In this document: piece by piece, positions 25,288 through 37,309 of the stretch | Layout of the letters: each line of letters begins with the position of its first letter | Position numbering within the stretch: position 1 is the stretch's first letter | DNA from: Alisma plantago-aquatica | Lineage: Eukaryota > Streptophyta > Magnoliopsida > Alismatales > Alismataceae | Direction: 5' to 3' | Length of the DNA stretch: 64,000 nucleotides | Assembly (NCBI GenBank): GCA_963693085.1 | Contig: OY856409.1 | Span: 1,534,095,372 to 1,534,159,371, forward strand | Made by a program: the position numbers and the translations under genes | Notes under the pieces: generated by a model | Databases searched by the model: none | What the model saw: the letters and a program-made list of their open reading frames with translations, nothing else | What the model was told of the DNA's origin: nothing

Positions 25288-26235
25288 TGAAAAACCACTT
25301 CTCAAGGAATTACACAAAATACAATACTTTCTTACACCCCTTTGAACAACCTTCACTTGAAGTGGATGCACCAACTTGAGGTAGCCTTCTTGAGGCTGTG
25401 GATAGGAGATACTAGCCTATAGGACACGAAATTAGAGCAAGGAAGGAAGTAGCCAATTGCTAATATGCTCTAATTGCTCACAAACAGGTTGCTCAATTGG
25501 AAGTATGCTCAAGTGTATCACATGTGTATCTTAGGTGTATTTAGGTGTCCTAAGGCATTTCCTATTTATAGGAATGGCCTACAAGTGCTTAAGGACGTTC
25601 TAGACACTTTCTAGGGGGTTCTAAGTGCTTAACTAGCCGTTAGGTACAAGTTGGTTGCATTAGCAACGGCTAATTAATTTATTCTACAGTTGTTGTCAGA
25701 GCCAATCTCGGTCGAGGAATTGTCGATCGAGATACCTACTCGGTCGAGGTTTTGTCGACCGACAGGCTCTCTAGATCAAGTGTTTACAACGTTCATCTCC
25801 AACTGCCAACTACCTTGTCAGCTGTGTCTAATGACTACTTGGGTCTTTCTCGGTCGAGAAGTTTGTCGACCGAGAGTGTCTCAGTCGAGGGGTTTATCGA
25901 CCGAGATTGACCCTGTTTCAATGTTTCAATTTAAGGCATGAGTGTGCATATGTGAAACTATTGAAGGGGATGACCTATCTAAGTGTAGTGATTGGCTAGG
26001 GAATATCTAACGCTTGATTTACATGATGTCTAAGTACTTGTACATTATATATTTGTACAAGCTTACAATTGATTACATTTCATGAAATTTACAAGTATTC
26101 AAGCGTATAGATTCCCTAGTACTTTGTCATCCACCTTATTCCTGCAACACTCAATTACCTCGTTAGATTAACAAGAATGAAATGTTTGTCATCATCGAAA
26201 CAAAGGGATTTATCATAATGTCAATTTAGCCAACA
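25288..26235 (-). mobile_element. Element C: 5' LTR
   Basis: 948 bp, the same length as the other LTR and differing at scattered positions only. It begins TGTTGGCTAAATTG on the minus strand. It holds four TCGGTCGAC-type dyads (about 25707-25731, 25739-25763, 25848-25875, 25880-25905) followed downstream on the minus strand by a TATA box. Confidence 0.9.
25561..25572 (-). promoter_or_regulatory. TATA box of the copia LTR
   Basis: CCTATAAATAGG, a perfect match to the plant TATA consensus, lies about 135 bp downstream of the dyad cluster on the minus strand. The same box is at 20668-20679 in the other LTR. It probably sets the start of the element transcript. Confidence 0.7.
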
Positions 26236-26917
26236 CACAGGTGTGCCAGTCATGGTTGTGTCGGCCATGGGTGTGTCGCCCATGGGGTTGTATCGGTCAT
26301 GGACCACCTTTGACTCCTAGCTTCATTTGTGTCACCACTCTAGTGGACACTTGGTGCATGATGCTTGCATGTGGAAATTGCCTTGGACATGTGTATGGGG
26401 AAAGATGAAAGGGTGGTGTTTCCCATGGACAAGTGTCCCTAGGTGGGTTACACATTGCCTTGTTTTACCTTGGTTTCTCCTCCATCCTCTTCTATATATG
26501 TGTTCCCTTTCTCTTGCTAAGGATCCCTTTAGTTCCTTAGTTTCCACTCTCCCTTGGTGCACGACACCTCTCCTTTTGCAATCTTAGTGGCCGATCCTCC
26601 TTCTCCTTGGAGTCTTCTTCTTCCTCTAGTGGTGGTCGAACCCTAGAGTTCTTTGTTCTTCTTCTTGTGGTGGTGCTTGAGATTGGTGCTAGGAGCTTGG
26701 AGCTTGCTTAAGCCGGGTTACATAACTCTTAACCCTAACCATACTACCTTATTATATATTCTTGTATGTTTTCATATGATCATAATCGGCCATGTATGTT
26801 CTAAGATAAGTTTCTCGCTTAGTTGCACCTTTAGTCTTGTGGATATAGTAAACTTGTTGTTATGGTTGAGGTTTTGTACCCTTGTACCTTGTTGGCCGAA
26901 CCATGGTTGAGCAATAT
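26236..26917. other. Host flank between copia and solo LTR, with minisatellite start
   Basis: The first 65 bases are about four copies of a 15-18 base unit close to GTGTGTCGGCCATGG, which continues the TGTCGACCATAG left of the copia element. The rest is T- and C-rich without recognised coding content; open frames on both strands at 26327-26587 match nothing I know. It ends at the TG of the giant LTR at 26918. Confidence 0.55.
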
Positions 26918-29900
26918 TGTAACATCCCTGACCTGGGTTATACTTTAACCCTAGGTGTTTTGATTAAGAAGGGTGATTAAATGATTAATATCATCTTGTG
27001 AAAAGTAATTAGGCTTCAAGAGGAACCTATGTTGCAATTCTAGTCCTTTTTGAACATTGTTGAAATCAATGTTTTGTTTGTTTTGGACTAAAGTGTAAAT
27101 TACCCAAGTTGAGGGGTTTAATTGAAAATTGTGCATGATAATATGTTCCTCATGTGTTTAAGAATCATGAGAGTGAAGATGATGCTGAGTTGTGGCTTAT
27201 GGAAGCCTGAATACCAAGAAAGAGTTGATAAAGCAATGTATGTGCATAAAAACCTAGTTTTGGTGTAATGTGCAATTTTACCCAAAACCCAGGGTGCAAT
27301 ATGTAAATTACCACTTCAATAAGGTCACTAATGTTTCTTGGCATCATGTAGAGTGAATAAAATGAGAGGGGCACCTCATTTGAATTAAGTTGGCAGAGAG
27401 AGAATCTTGATATTAAAATAATCAAGATTAATGCCTAATTGAAACCCTAATTCGATGTAGGGCAATAATAAATTTATTGATTAAAGGGACTTCAACCAAA
27501 ATTAAAATGGTTGGATTCATATGTGTGTGTTACATCCTTGAGCCTTGCAAGTACCACGAAAATATCCAAGGGAGTGGATAACTCACACACAATTTTATAA
27601 GAAAAAGAAATATCCACTCACATATGGATATTAATATAAAATGATTTAAGGTGCTTAATTTGATTTTCTTTAAATCATGGATAATTGAGAGGAATATGAT
27701 AACAAGATATCCTCATCCCTAAGGAAGATGAGGGGGAAGAGGCGGCCACATTTTTGGGATTAATTGGATTTTTGCAAAGTACATTCTCTCCCATTGAATT
27801 TTTATAAAAGGACCTTTTACAAGCCAAACGGAAGGCTTTTTCGACCCCACTTCTTCTCCTTGTTTGGGAAACGACAAAGGGAGCTTGGGAGGATCAGGAG
27901 GACGACCCCCAACCTTTTGGTAAGGTTCTTGATCCATTTCACCTTGATTTCATGGTGGAAATTGAAAAAAAACTATGGATTTCTTCCTATTTCGATCTCC
28001 TCTTCAATTCTAACCATTCCTTTTCACTCAAACCTTGAGGACGAGCCTTGGAATGGTCAAAGGAGTTTCATCCACCATTGTTTCCATGAACATGGAGCTT
28101 TGAATCTCAATTGGCGGCGGGTTTTATAACTTGAACCCTTGATTTTGTTATTGCATTCAATTCATTATCAAATAATGGTCATTTCTACATTTGCAATAAT
28201 TGATTTGGTTGATGGATGCAATCACCATGGAAACCACAACAGGTTTCGTGAGTTTAGATGTTGAAGATTATAAGCACACACCTCTACAAATATCCAAGGC
28301 AAGCGGTCTTGATTGAGTTGCTCAAACGGTTTCTCAAATCATTTGGGAGCAAACGGTTTCAAATCGTTTAGAAGCAAACGGTTTCACCAAACCGCATGAG
28401 ACCAAACGGTCTCAAGACCGTTTGGTGGTTTTGACCAGGAATGACCGTTTGGAGATCATTTGAAAATGATCTAGGTTAATGAACCATCAATTATGATTGA
28501 TTAATTCCAATTGATTCATGAGTTGAAAGACAATCAATCACCAAAACCCTAATTGGGTTGAGTGTTGATTTCATAAGTGATTGAGTTTGAAACTTGGGTT
28601 GATTGACCCAAACGGTTTCAAAACCATTTGGGAATCACCCAAATGGTCTCAAGACCGTTTGGAGGTCAACCAAAACCGTTTGGAGGTCTAGGGTTGAGTA
28701 TATTTAGGTATTTGAAGATTCAAACATATGGTATAAACCCTAATCGACTAAGTGCTGATTTCACAATTGAATGAGTTGCTGCTTTGGGTTGATTTACCCA
28801 AACGGTTTCAAAACCATTTGGGGATCACCCAAACGGTCTCAAGACCGTTTGTAGGTCACCCAAGACCGTTTGGAGGTCTAGGGTTGAGTATAGTTAAGCA
28901 ACTGAAGATCCAAAGATACTAAGTTGGAGTGTAATCAATTGCTAATTTGATGATCAATCCAATGATCCAAACCCTAATTGGTTGACTTGGATTTTGATGA
29001 TGTCATGGGAAAACGGTCTCAAGTCCATTTGGTGGTCATCCAAATGACCTCAAGACCGTTTGGGGTCAGGTCATGTTCAATTTTGATGATGGTTCAATGG
29101 TTTCAAAGTAACTAATCTTGTATTGATTAGTGTTAAAGGATTATCGATTCCAAACCCTAATCCAATTGATGCAAACCCTAATTGATAATAAATTGAGGGT
29201 CAATTGAGGGTCAAATCAGTTGAAGGTTGAACTAATTAACTCAATTGATGATTGATTAACATGTATAAGATCGATTGAGGGGATCAACATTGGAAACCCT
29301 AATACAATTGAAGTGGTTGAGACACTTTTTGGTCCATGCGGTTTTGAGGAGGTTTGGACCAAATGGTCTCAAGACCGTTTGAGTCCAAACGGTGTCAAGA
29401 CCGTTTGGGACCAAATGATCCCAAACCGTTTGTGCCCATGCAGTTTCAAAAGTCAAACTTGGTCAAACAGTCTTCACCTACTACTTTAACAAATGGTCTT
29501 GAGTATGCACCTTTACCAAACGGTTTCAAACCGTTTGAACTTTGAAAGACCAAGACTGTTTGGGGCTCAAGTAGTCAAGGTTGATTGAGGATTCAATGGG
29601 TTAATCCATTTGGACACCTATTGTAATTGAAGATTCAATTGGTCAATTCAATTGGATACCTTATGTAATGAAGGTCCAATTTGATTGAATCTCTTAAGAA
29701 TTAAGATGGTGAATGATCCATTGATCTAATGATGATTATGAATGATAATCAATGAAGGTACAAAGGATGAAACCCTAATAGTACCTAAGTGATTAGTGCC
29801 AATTAAGGGATGAACCCTAATTGCTTATAGGATCAATGACTCGGTACACTATGTTAATCATAGTTGTATGTATGTTATTGAAGGGTTGATATGACCTAAT

Positions 29901-32900
29901 CAAGTTGAGAAAATGATAGCATGAATTCATACATGAATATGATTCATGTGGTGATTAAGGGTATGATCCTTAAGTAGAGAGATCATGAAACCCTAATCAT
30001 GAACATAAACCCTAATTAACAGGGCTATTGAGTTCTAACTGTAATTGAGGGCAATTCTAAATGAAACCCTAATCTAGGGTAGGGATGTAGCCCTAATCTA
30101 GGGTAATTATATGTGAAACTCTAATTTAGGGAAATGAGATGTAAATCCCTAATTGAAATGAATAGTAAATCTCTAATTATGAATAATTGGATGGAATCCT
30201 AATGGAGATGAATTGTAAACCCAAATTGTGTATGACTATAGTGGAAATCTTAATTAAGGATGATTCCATGTGAAATCCTACTCTAGGGTTATGATATGAT
30301 GAACCCTACGCTAGAATGAGGTATATGGAACATTGATGTGCTGATGTGATGTGAGAATCAACCGTAGGGTGATGTCATATAATGACATGTGAAACCCTAG
30401 TTGAGGGTGATTCCATGAGAAACACTAGTTGGGGGTGATTCCATGAGAAACCCTGATTAAGAACTAGCACCACATGATGTTCTAATTCTATGTTGCGATA
30501 AGAGTCCCTAAAAGGGTGAAAGAATATGAGACTCTAATGTGAAGTCATAATACATAAAGCCCTAATCCTGGGCAATATGACAATGAATCATAGTCCAAAT
30601 GTTAAGTAAGGGTATAAGGAAACCCTAATGATGAGATAGAAGGAATGACCTTATAAAGGTGAAATATTTCATGTAGTTGATTATAAACAACCTTATTGTA
30701 AGCAATGTCTTTAGTATTAGACAAGTCCATATCATTAAAGATAGTTGGAAAATTATAATGTGTGGCCTATGCATTATATGCTAAAGGTGAGTGTTTAGTG
30801 ATGAAATGTATTAAGAAGGGAAATACCTTAATACAAGATAAGTTAGTTAACTCAAGAGAGTCTGAAGTGATGAGAAAAGTGATACATCAAGATATGATTG
30901 CTATCACATTCAACACTTCAGGGTTTATATACCTTGACATACTCCAAATCCAATATAATTGGGTAACAAACGTACGAAGTGTGTTATGAAACTATTATAA
31001 TGAAATGTAATGAGTTGTTGCACTTTGATGAGTGTTAATTAAAGTACCTTGAGAATGGGGTTAAGCCCAAATGATGAGTATGATATAGTCATACTATGAT
31101 GAGGATGAGAAATGAACTCATACCTTGAATTGATGATCATTAATGCTTAATAATGAGAGTAATGATCTTGAATAATAATTTATGATATCTTTGAATGCCC
31201 CAGACGTATGGAATGATGAATTGAGGGTTGGATAGATTATATAATCATGAAACCCTAATTAATGAGAAATGGGGAACCCTAACCCTAATTTTGGGTAAAG
31301 GGAATGAAAAGCCCCATTTGATAGTAAACTCTAATTCCTGGGAAAGGGATAATGGTGTGACTACTGTATCACTTGATGTGATGAATATCTTGTATGACTG
31401 TTATCATGCCTAATAACCATACATATATTATGAGATGATGAATATAGACAGATTTGAGCTGTGACATTTATGTAATAAATGTTGATTGACCTTTTTTGCC
31501 TTGACGTTGTTGTTGCTTAATAAAAGTGGCAAAGTGCATGGACTTTTATGAGTCATATGAGTAAGTTGTTACCTAGAAAGAGGTGACAAGATATTTCATG
31601 GCCCTGTGAGCCAGGTGCAATGCTTGTGTAACAAGTATCATGAATGCATTGGTCAGATGACCTGAAGGTGATAGTTACCTAATACATGGTAATGGTACTC
31701 AATGATGAGTTAAGGGTTTGAATACCCAAAGCCATATGATTATGGTGATGAGAATGTGAAGGGATGAGAATTCCTAGTTTTGAAATGAGGGACTGAGTTC
31801 CCAAGGTCTTTGAAAGATTGATAAGTATCTGATGAAAGTAGTACATGTCTCTATATAGCATTGTTGTAATAAGTGTTGTTTGAGAAACGATCTGATGCTA
31901 AGAGAATATGAAAATGTACTTAATTAATAAAGTGAAATTTTTTTCATGAAGAAGCCCTGACCATAGATCCATCATCGTCAGGAACAGGTGATGGTGAAAC
32001 GGGTGCTCTGCGGAAAAACCCGGAACACATATTTTTGAATATGTGGGGGTAATTTGGCAAATATATCCTTATGCCCCATAGGAATGGCTACAGGCTATGT
32101 CCTATGTACAAGATTGGTTACATACCATACCCCAATAAGAGTATGGTTATGGGCCATGACTCCAGAATATAATATCATACATTGGCTACAGGCCATATCT
32201 TGAAAATAGTATATGCTACAGGCTATAACTCTAATAGCGATGTTGCCAGTATACCCTGGAAAGCTATTTAGCTGAGACACAAGATGTCCTGCATGTTATC
32301 TCATACTAACTGAGAAATTTGAGGTCTTGGAATCTGGCTCCTCCATTGACCTATGTATGGTACCGATTTCGACTTCGCAGTGGTCGGTTGGAGTATGAGC
32401 GATATACCTCATATCCTCAGGGAATAAGTGTGTTTGTAAAATGAAATCATATGTATATCATGTTTGCTTAAGGATTGAATACGAAAATTCATTGGCTGAT
32501 GTTATATTTCAGTTATATATCTGTAGTTCATTGATGTTATTCATATCTGTTGTATTCATTACAAGTAGATGGATGAACTATGAGTCTACCAAGAGTAGAT
32601 GCAAGGTTATCCTTGAAAAAGGAGATTACTTCACTTTGTTCATACAAGTGACTTACCTGCTGTTGATTTAATATATAAATCCTTCTGCTCAGTTTATTTT
32701 AATAAGCTATTATAACAATATTTTGGCGGAGAGTTATATCTCCCGCTGGGGCAATTTACAATTGTCTCACCCCCGTGGGATTCAACTTTTTCTGTGGACG
32801 CGGATAAAGAAGTGTAATCTCATTGCAGGGAATAGACAGTAGCAGTGACAGCAAGGACAACAGTAATATCTCAGGTGGAGATACTGCCTTTCAAGTTATG

Positions 32901-33243
32901 TAGTTAGAAAGTCCTATGTGTCATCTCTGTACTCTCAGGTCCTCGGAGTTTTTAGTCAGTGTTTTATGAATCAATCTGAGGTTTTGGCTTGATGCCTTGA
33001 GATTCGTATATTGTCTGTATATAATGTTTATAAGATAGTTGACGATGTAGTCTCTCAAAAGAGATGGTACATGTTATGTACGTTTGAACCAGAATGTAAA
33101 TGTTATACAATGGTTCTTAATGGGAAAAATTTCCTATGTATGGATCGCTTTGCAAAAAGTTTTAATTTTTTGTGATTTTTAGTAATCCACTGCAAATAAT
33201 TCACTTTCGCTTAAGTTAATCTTGTTTTTCTGAGTTGGATGCA
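26918..33243 (+). mobile_element. Solo LTR of the element B family, diverged (about 6.3 kb)
   Basis: Starts TGTAACATCCCTGACCTGG as at 13032 and follows the element B LTR to the end near 33243 (GAGTTGGATGCA). No primer binding site follows and no polypurine tract precedes, so it is probably a solo LTR left by recombination. It is clearly more diverged from the two element B LTRs than these are from each other. A clean 5-bp target duplication is not visible (AATAT left, AAAAA right). It carries the dyad array at about 28300-29550 and the conserved GGCGGAGAGTTATATCTC block near 32725. Confidence 0.85.
28300..29550. repeat. Array of AAACGGTC...GACCGTTT dyads in the solo LTR
   Basis: Dyads near 28402, 28616, 28648, 28798, 28830, 29011, 29370, 29386 and 29520, in the same relative position as in the two element B LTRs. 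The array therefore predates the divergence of these LTRs. Spacing and number differ from the other copies. Confidence 0.85.
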
Positions 33244-34320
33244 AAAAATACCCCTTTTCTCTCCTTGGTTATGAGTATTGAGTTTGAGCTCTAGTAATGT
33301 GGACAATACCCCTCTCTCTTGGTTGTTGAGAGGTGAGTCTACATCCTAGTTGCTTGGGAAACACCCTCCTCTCACCATGAATTTGAGAGGTGAGATTTGG
33401 ATGACCTATGTCAAGGTGGATCCTTGTGATTGGCCGAGTTGTGATGGAGTTTGTGCAAAACCCCTCTCTCTTGGTTGTTGAGAGGTGAGCCAACCTTCTT
33501 GATCAATTATGATTTGGTGTCCTTGTGCTTGAGGTTGAAGATGACCTTGGAGTTGTGCTGCCTGTTTGTTTAGTCTTGAGTTGTACCCTTGGCCGTTGTG
33601 CCTAGATAGAGGTAGTTGGTCGGTGGCTGATACCCTTATGTGTTGGGTGATATGTCTTGTTGGGTGCCCTGCATGATGCACCTAGCTAAGGTAGTTGGCG
33701 TGGTGGTCGATGTACCTTGGACGTTTTTGAGCTCAGGGAGCTACCTTTGTGTTGGGCGTCATGGTTGGTGGTGGTGATGCCCAATATGGTGACATATAGA
33801 AACTCTAGATGCTACTTTGTTGGAGGCTGATATGGAGTGTTTCCCTTGACCGATAGGCTTATTTGGAGCATTGTGGTGTCGCCTGAGTTGTGAGTATGTT
33901 GGGTGATACCATGCTGTGCTGGGGGCGCTATGTTTTGACAGTGCGAGCCTTGGGCGTTTGAGTGGTGTGGCTGCCCGATAGGTACCTTAACCCTAGATGG
34001 GCGATAGGGTTTAGTTGACGCGGATAGATAGTTGTTTCATGCTTAGTCCCTTGCACGATACACACTCTTAACCTAGCTGCATGTTATTCCTTGTGCATCA
34101 GAGTTGCACGATATGCCTTGATCTCTAGTTGTACGACACCCTTGGGTGGTGGTCGATACCTTCTAGGGTTGGCTGACATGTGTTTATACATATGGTAGGC
34201 CGGTATGCTTTTGGTAAGGGATGCCACCCTACCTGTTACAAGCTATGGTGAGGGAAGCGCTGCTTGCCACCCTTTTTGGTGAGGGTTGTGGAAGTTTTAG
34301 TAAGGGTTCTGATAACCCAT
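33244..34320. other. Intergenic DNA with CTCTC...GAGAG hairpin repeats
   Basis: No coding region recognised. A hairpin-forming segment around CCCTCTCTCTTGGTTGTTGA occurs at 33307 and 33461, with weaker versions at 33251 and 33365, about 150 bp apart. The middle part is rich in repeated phrases such as GGTAGTTGG and GGTCGATACC. It may be the inner part of an older element, possibly the upstream part of the element D 5' LTR. Confidence 0.5.
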
Positions 34321-35854
34321 GTTGTATATAGATGATGGTTCCATGTTAATAATGATATTACATGTGTTTATGATCACCTTGAATCCTGTATATATATGAT
34401 GATGAGCAATGATAGGCTTGGAAGCATATGAGTTGCTTCACATGGTGATGTGACCTATGTCTATGGTCACAGGTTTGAGGCATGAATGATAAAGCGTATA
34501 ATCGTCAATGTTGCCCTATATTGATAGCATGATCTTTCTATTAATCCATGATGTCTTTAGTTATCTCTATGAATGTGTATATTAACCATGTAGGTATTTC
34601 ATGCAGATTCATAGCCAGGTAAAGGGCTATGAGGTATGTATGTTTGAATAACACTGCATTGCGATGATCACTCTTGTTGATGAGATAACATGCATCACCA
34701 GTATGATGTGATAGGTCTGAGGACATGATAAAGGCTACGTCCCTAGTTGAGGTGTTATCCTCCGATGATGAGACCAGGGATTGTTATCCCAAGTGATGAG
34801 ATTGCCTTAAGGGGCAGTGGTTTCCTGGGATGAGGGATCGAGATCCCAGGATAATGTGATGTGGTAATAATAATGTAACTTAATGTTACATATGTGTTAC
34901 AACTTGGTTGCCTCAACAATCCACTTAAAATATACTAACTAATTACAAGTGGAACATACTACGTAGTTTGCCCTAGCCATAGATCCATCATCATCAGTAG
35001 CTGGTGATGGTGAAATAGGTTCTCCTGCGGGTTAACCTAGAAGCACATATTATTGAATATGTGTGGTTTCTCCTAGCCAAAAATGAGGAGGTTAGAGTAC
35101 AACTTCGGTTGTAGACTCAAGATGGGTATAAGAGCATGGTGAACAAGCCATGGCTCAGTGTGGTAGAGCATGGATGTGTTCATGGCTCAGGGAGCACGGT
35201 GAACTGGCTTGTGGCTCAGATATACTAGTGCTGAGACTTGTCCCAAGGCGGGCTAGAGAAAGGGTAGCCTACGGGAGCTAGCCCTATGGATGAGGCCACT
35301 TCAGCATGAGAATGTGGTCCTACTTGTGTTGAGCTCGTGCACTGAACACGAGGTGGGAGGTCATAGAGTCCGGCTCTTCCATTGACCTTGTATGGCACCG
35401 ACTTGGGTTTCGCAACCGAAGGTTGGATTTGAGTGGTACGACTCACTTCCTCAGGGCATAATAAAACATAATCTAGCCGAATAGTATATCTTGTTTAGAA
35501 CAAATACAGAGCATTGTTTGAGGCCTTGCTTATATTGTTGATCTAGTTGTACTATGCACTGGTGAGTAAAATCCTTATATCTTGTGGTAAGTTCTCATAA
35601 AGCTTATCTTGTCAATCATGTTCCATAAAGAATGCTTAGTTATATGCCTCCCGGATATCTTGGTAAGTTCGATAGTAATAACAACCTTGCTCTATATACT
35701 GATCTTATCGTATGTCTTATTAGTTATCTACTGTTGTTTCTTTAACCTTTTTGAGGTTTTATGGTTTCAACAGGAGTCATGTTTCTCACTGGGTCTGTAT
35801 GTCTCACCCTGTTGGTTTACAACCTTTTTAGGTGTTTGTGCTAGACGTGGTGGT

Positions 35855-36420
35855 GGTCGCATGGTTGCAGCCAAGTGCATGGAGGGTGGTTTCTTCTTCC
35901 TTCCCACACTTATTATAGGTTCCCACATTGGTCATGTGCCATATCCATCTCCTGTCATTAGTGAGAATCGCCTCATGTTGGGTCAATCAGGAAAAAATTC
36001 TGACCTTGCCGGACACTTCGAGCTTCCATAGGTGATTCCACTCCCCCTGGCACACTACTTCCTTCTATGCTCTAAGCACCTTATAGGAAGATGAGGTTGT
36101 GTAAGAGCCTGCATTAGTATGAATCCATGCCCTGTAATCTTGATAGATATTCCCTAAGGGTACCTCTTTTCTCAGAATGCATTTTACTACATTCTCTTCA
36201 AAGTACTCCCGCAAGAACTCCACATCCCACTCATCATTATCCATTGCTACACTCTTTACTTTCAGGTCTTCCAGTTCTATGGGAATTGGACTTTGAACGT
36301 GTGCCTTCTAAATAAGGCCCGGTTCTACCCAAGCGTCAGTCCAAAAATTAACTAACCCTCCATTCACTGGTATCAACATCGAGTTCCTAACAAACATGTG
36401 GCAGAAAAGAGGAGCTATAG
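35855..36420 (-). pseudogene. LINE (L1-type) fragment with zf-RVT domain
   Basis: Minus-strand translation gives the pattern of the plant LINE C-terminal region: NGGLVNFWTDAWVEPG, DNDEWDVEFLREYF, GSYTTSSSYKVLRA, WNHLWKLEVSGKVRIFS, then after a shift CGKEEETTLHALGCNHA. This corresponds to the end of the reverse transcriptase ORF and the zf-RVT zinc-binding domain (W-x-W-K...K-R-F, then C-G...E-T-x-H). Stops and at least one frameshift are present. Neither the endonuclease, the reverse transcriptase core nor a poly-A tail is seen. The plus-strand open frame at 35609-36031 is only the shadow of this fragment. Confidence 0.8.
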
Positions 36421-36784
36421 TAATGAATCTTTGAGAAAGTTGATTAGATGTCTAGTGTGTCCTAGAGAGTCCTTGTGCTCTCAGGTCTGGGCAAGAAAAG
36501 TTTGTAATAGAGTTTCAAATGAATCAAAATGTTGTTAGCATGTTAATGTTTGTTGTGTGGCATATACAAATATTGTTCTCTTGTGTATATATGTTGTGGC
36601 TAAGGTGATAGAACAATTTGTATCAAATTATTGACACAATATAGATATAAGAAAGATGTTGGGATCTTATGCAAATGTCTCTGAGCGGGTGCTGATGTTG
36701 AAATCGGTTTTAATTTACCCATATTGTTGGTTATGTGGTTGATTCATGATTGATTATGTTTTATGTTTTGAGTAATCTCGTTTA

Positions 36785-37273
36785 GGGCTTGTTTGGTTGC
36801 TAATAGTTGGAAGACACAAGATGAGTTCCAACGTAGGAAATGGAAAATTGGTAATCAAACTACAACTCAATCGTTTGGTTAAGCAGAATTTCTTACGTTT
36901 GCTTGGAGGTAGTTTGTGGATGTTGTTACCAGCGGTAAATACACCATCAGAAAAGTCTATGCTCATTTGTTGTGACGTCAGTGCTCATTTGTTGTAACTA
37001 CAGCCGCAGTAACCAGAGACGTGGTAAGAAGAACCCAATGAAGGAGGAATTGCTACTGCCAACACAGAGAATGAGAGACGTGCGAGTCCTGGAAATGAAA
37101 CCGTGCCCGAAATGGGCACAATCTGTTCTCTTGAATTTTATACGTGGATGAACATTGGCTGCGGTTGGTTTTCACTGTGTGAAAATGAGCTACATCCAAC
37201 CAAACATTTTACATTGCAAAACACAATGAGTTGGAGCTGCACGAGTTGAAATGCAGCCAAACTAGACAGGCCC
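36785..37273. mobile_element. Tourist-like MITE (PIF/Harbinger), 489 bp
   Basis: Terminal inverted repeats start GGGCTTGTTTGGTTGC on the left and, read on the minus strand, GGGCCTGTCTAGTTTGGC on the right. The trinucleotide TTA flanks both ends (36782-36784 and 37274-37276), the target preference of PIF/Harbinger elements. No transposase is encoded. It sits about 20 bp before the end of the element D 5' LTR. Confidence 0.85.
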
Positions 37274-37297
37274 TTAGTGTAACGAGTTCTCACAAGT

Positions 37298-37309
37298 TGG
37301 TATCAGAGC
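37298..37309 (+). other. Element D primer binding site
   Basis: TGGTATCAGAGC follows the LTR end (TTCTCACA, 37287-37294) after a three-base spacer and is complementary to initiator tRNA-Met. Confidence 0.88.

Larger units (their letters stand above)
20395..26235 (-). mobile_element. Element C: Ty1/copia retrotransposon, defective
   Basis: Two LTRs of exactly 948 bp bound the element. Read on the minus strand it runs 5' LTR (26235-25288), primer site, gag remnants (25240-24328), a rearranged interior, polypurine tract and 3' LTR (21342-20395). Flanking bases CATAG (20390-20394) and CACAG (26236-26240) fit a 5-bp target duplication with one mismatch. The LTR start TGTTGGCTAAATTG after a purine-rich AAAAAGGGG tract is typical of SIRE/Maximus-type copia elements. 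No protease, integrase, reverse transcriptase or RNase H was recognised, so it is non-autonomous. Confidence 0.85.
34320..37294 (+). mobile_element. Element D: 5' LTR, visible part
   Basis: Several blocks match the B-family LTR at moderate identity, for example 34970-35070 with 31960-32060 (CATAGATCCATCATC) and 36460-36500 with the AGTCCT...CTCAGGTC block near 32910. It ends TTCTCACA directly before a tRNA-Met primer site, so this is the end of a 5' LTR of a related family. I could not find its start, which should resemble TGTAAGGCCCC at 39616. It contains a LINE fragment and a MITE. Confidence 0.65.

Noticed and set aside
26327..26587. 86-residue Trp-rich plus ORF and its antisense partner
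   Set aside because: No similarity recognised and no codon or promoter evidence; left as flank.
35609..36031. 140-residue plus-strand ORF with a hydrophobic start
   Set aside because: Its second half is the antisense of the LINE zf-RVT fragment; the first half is LTR sequence.
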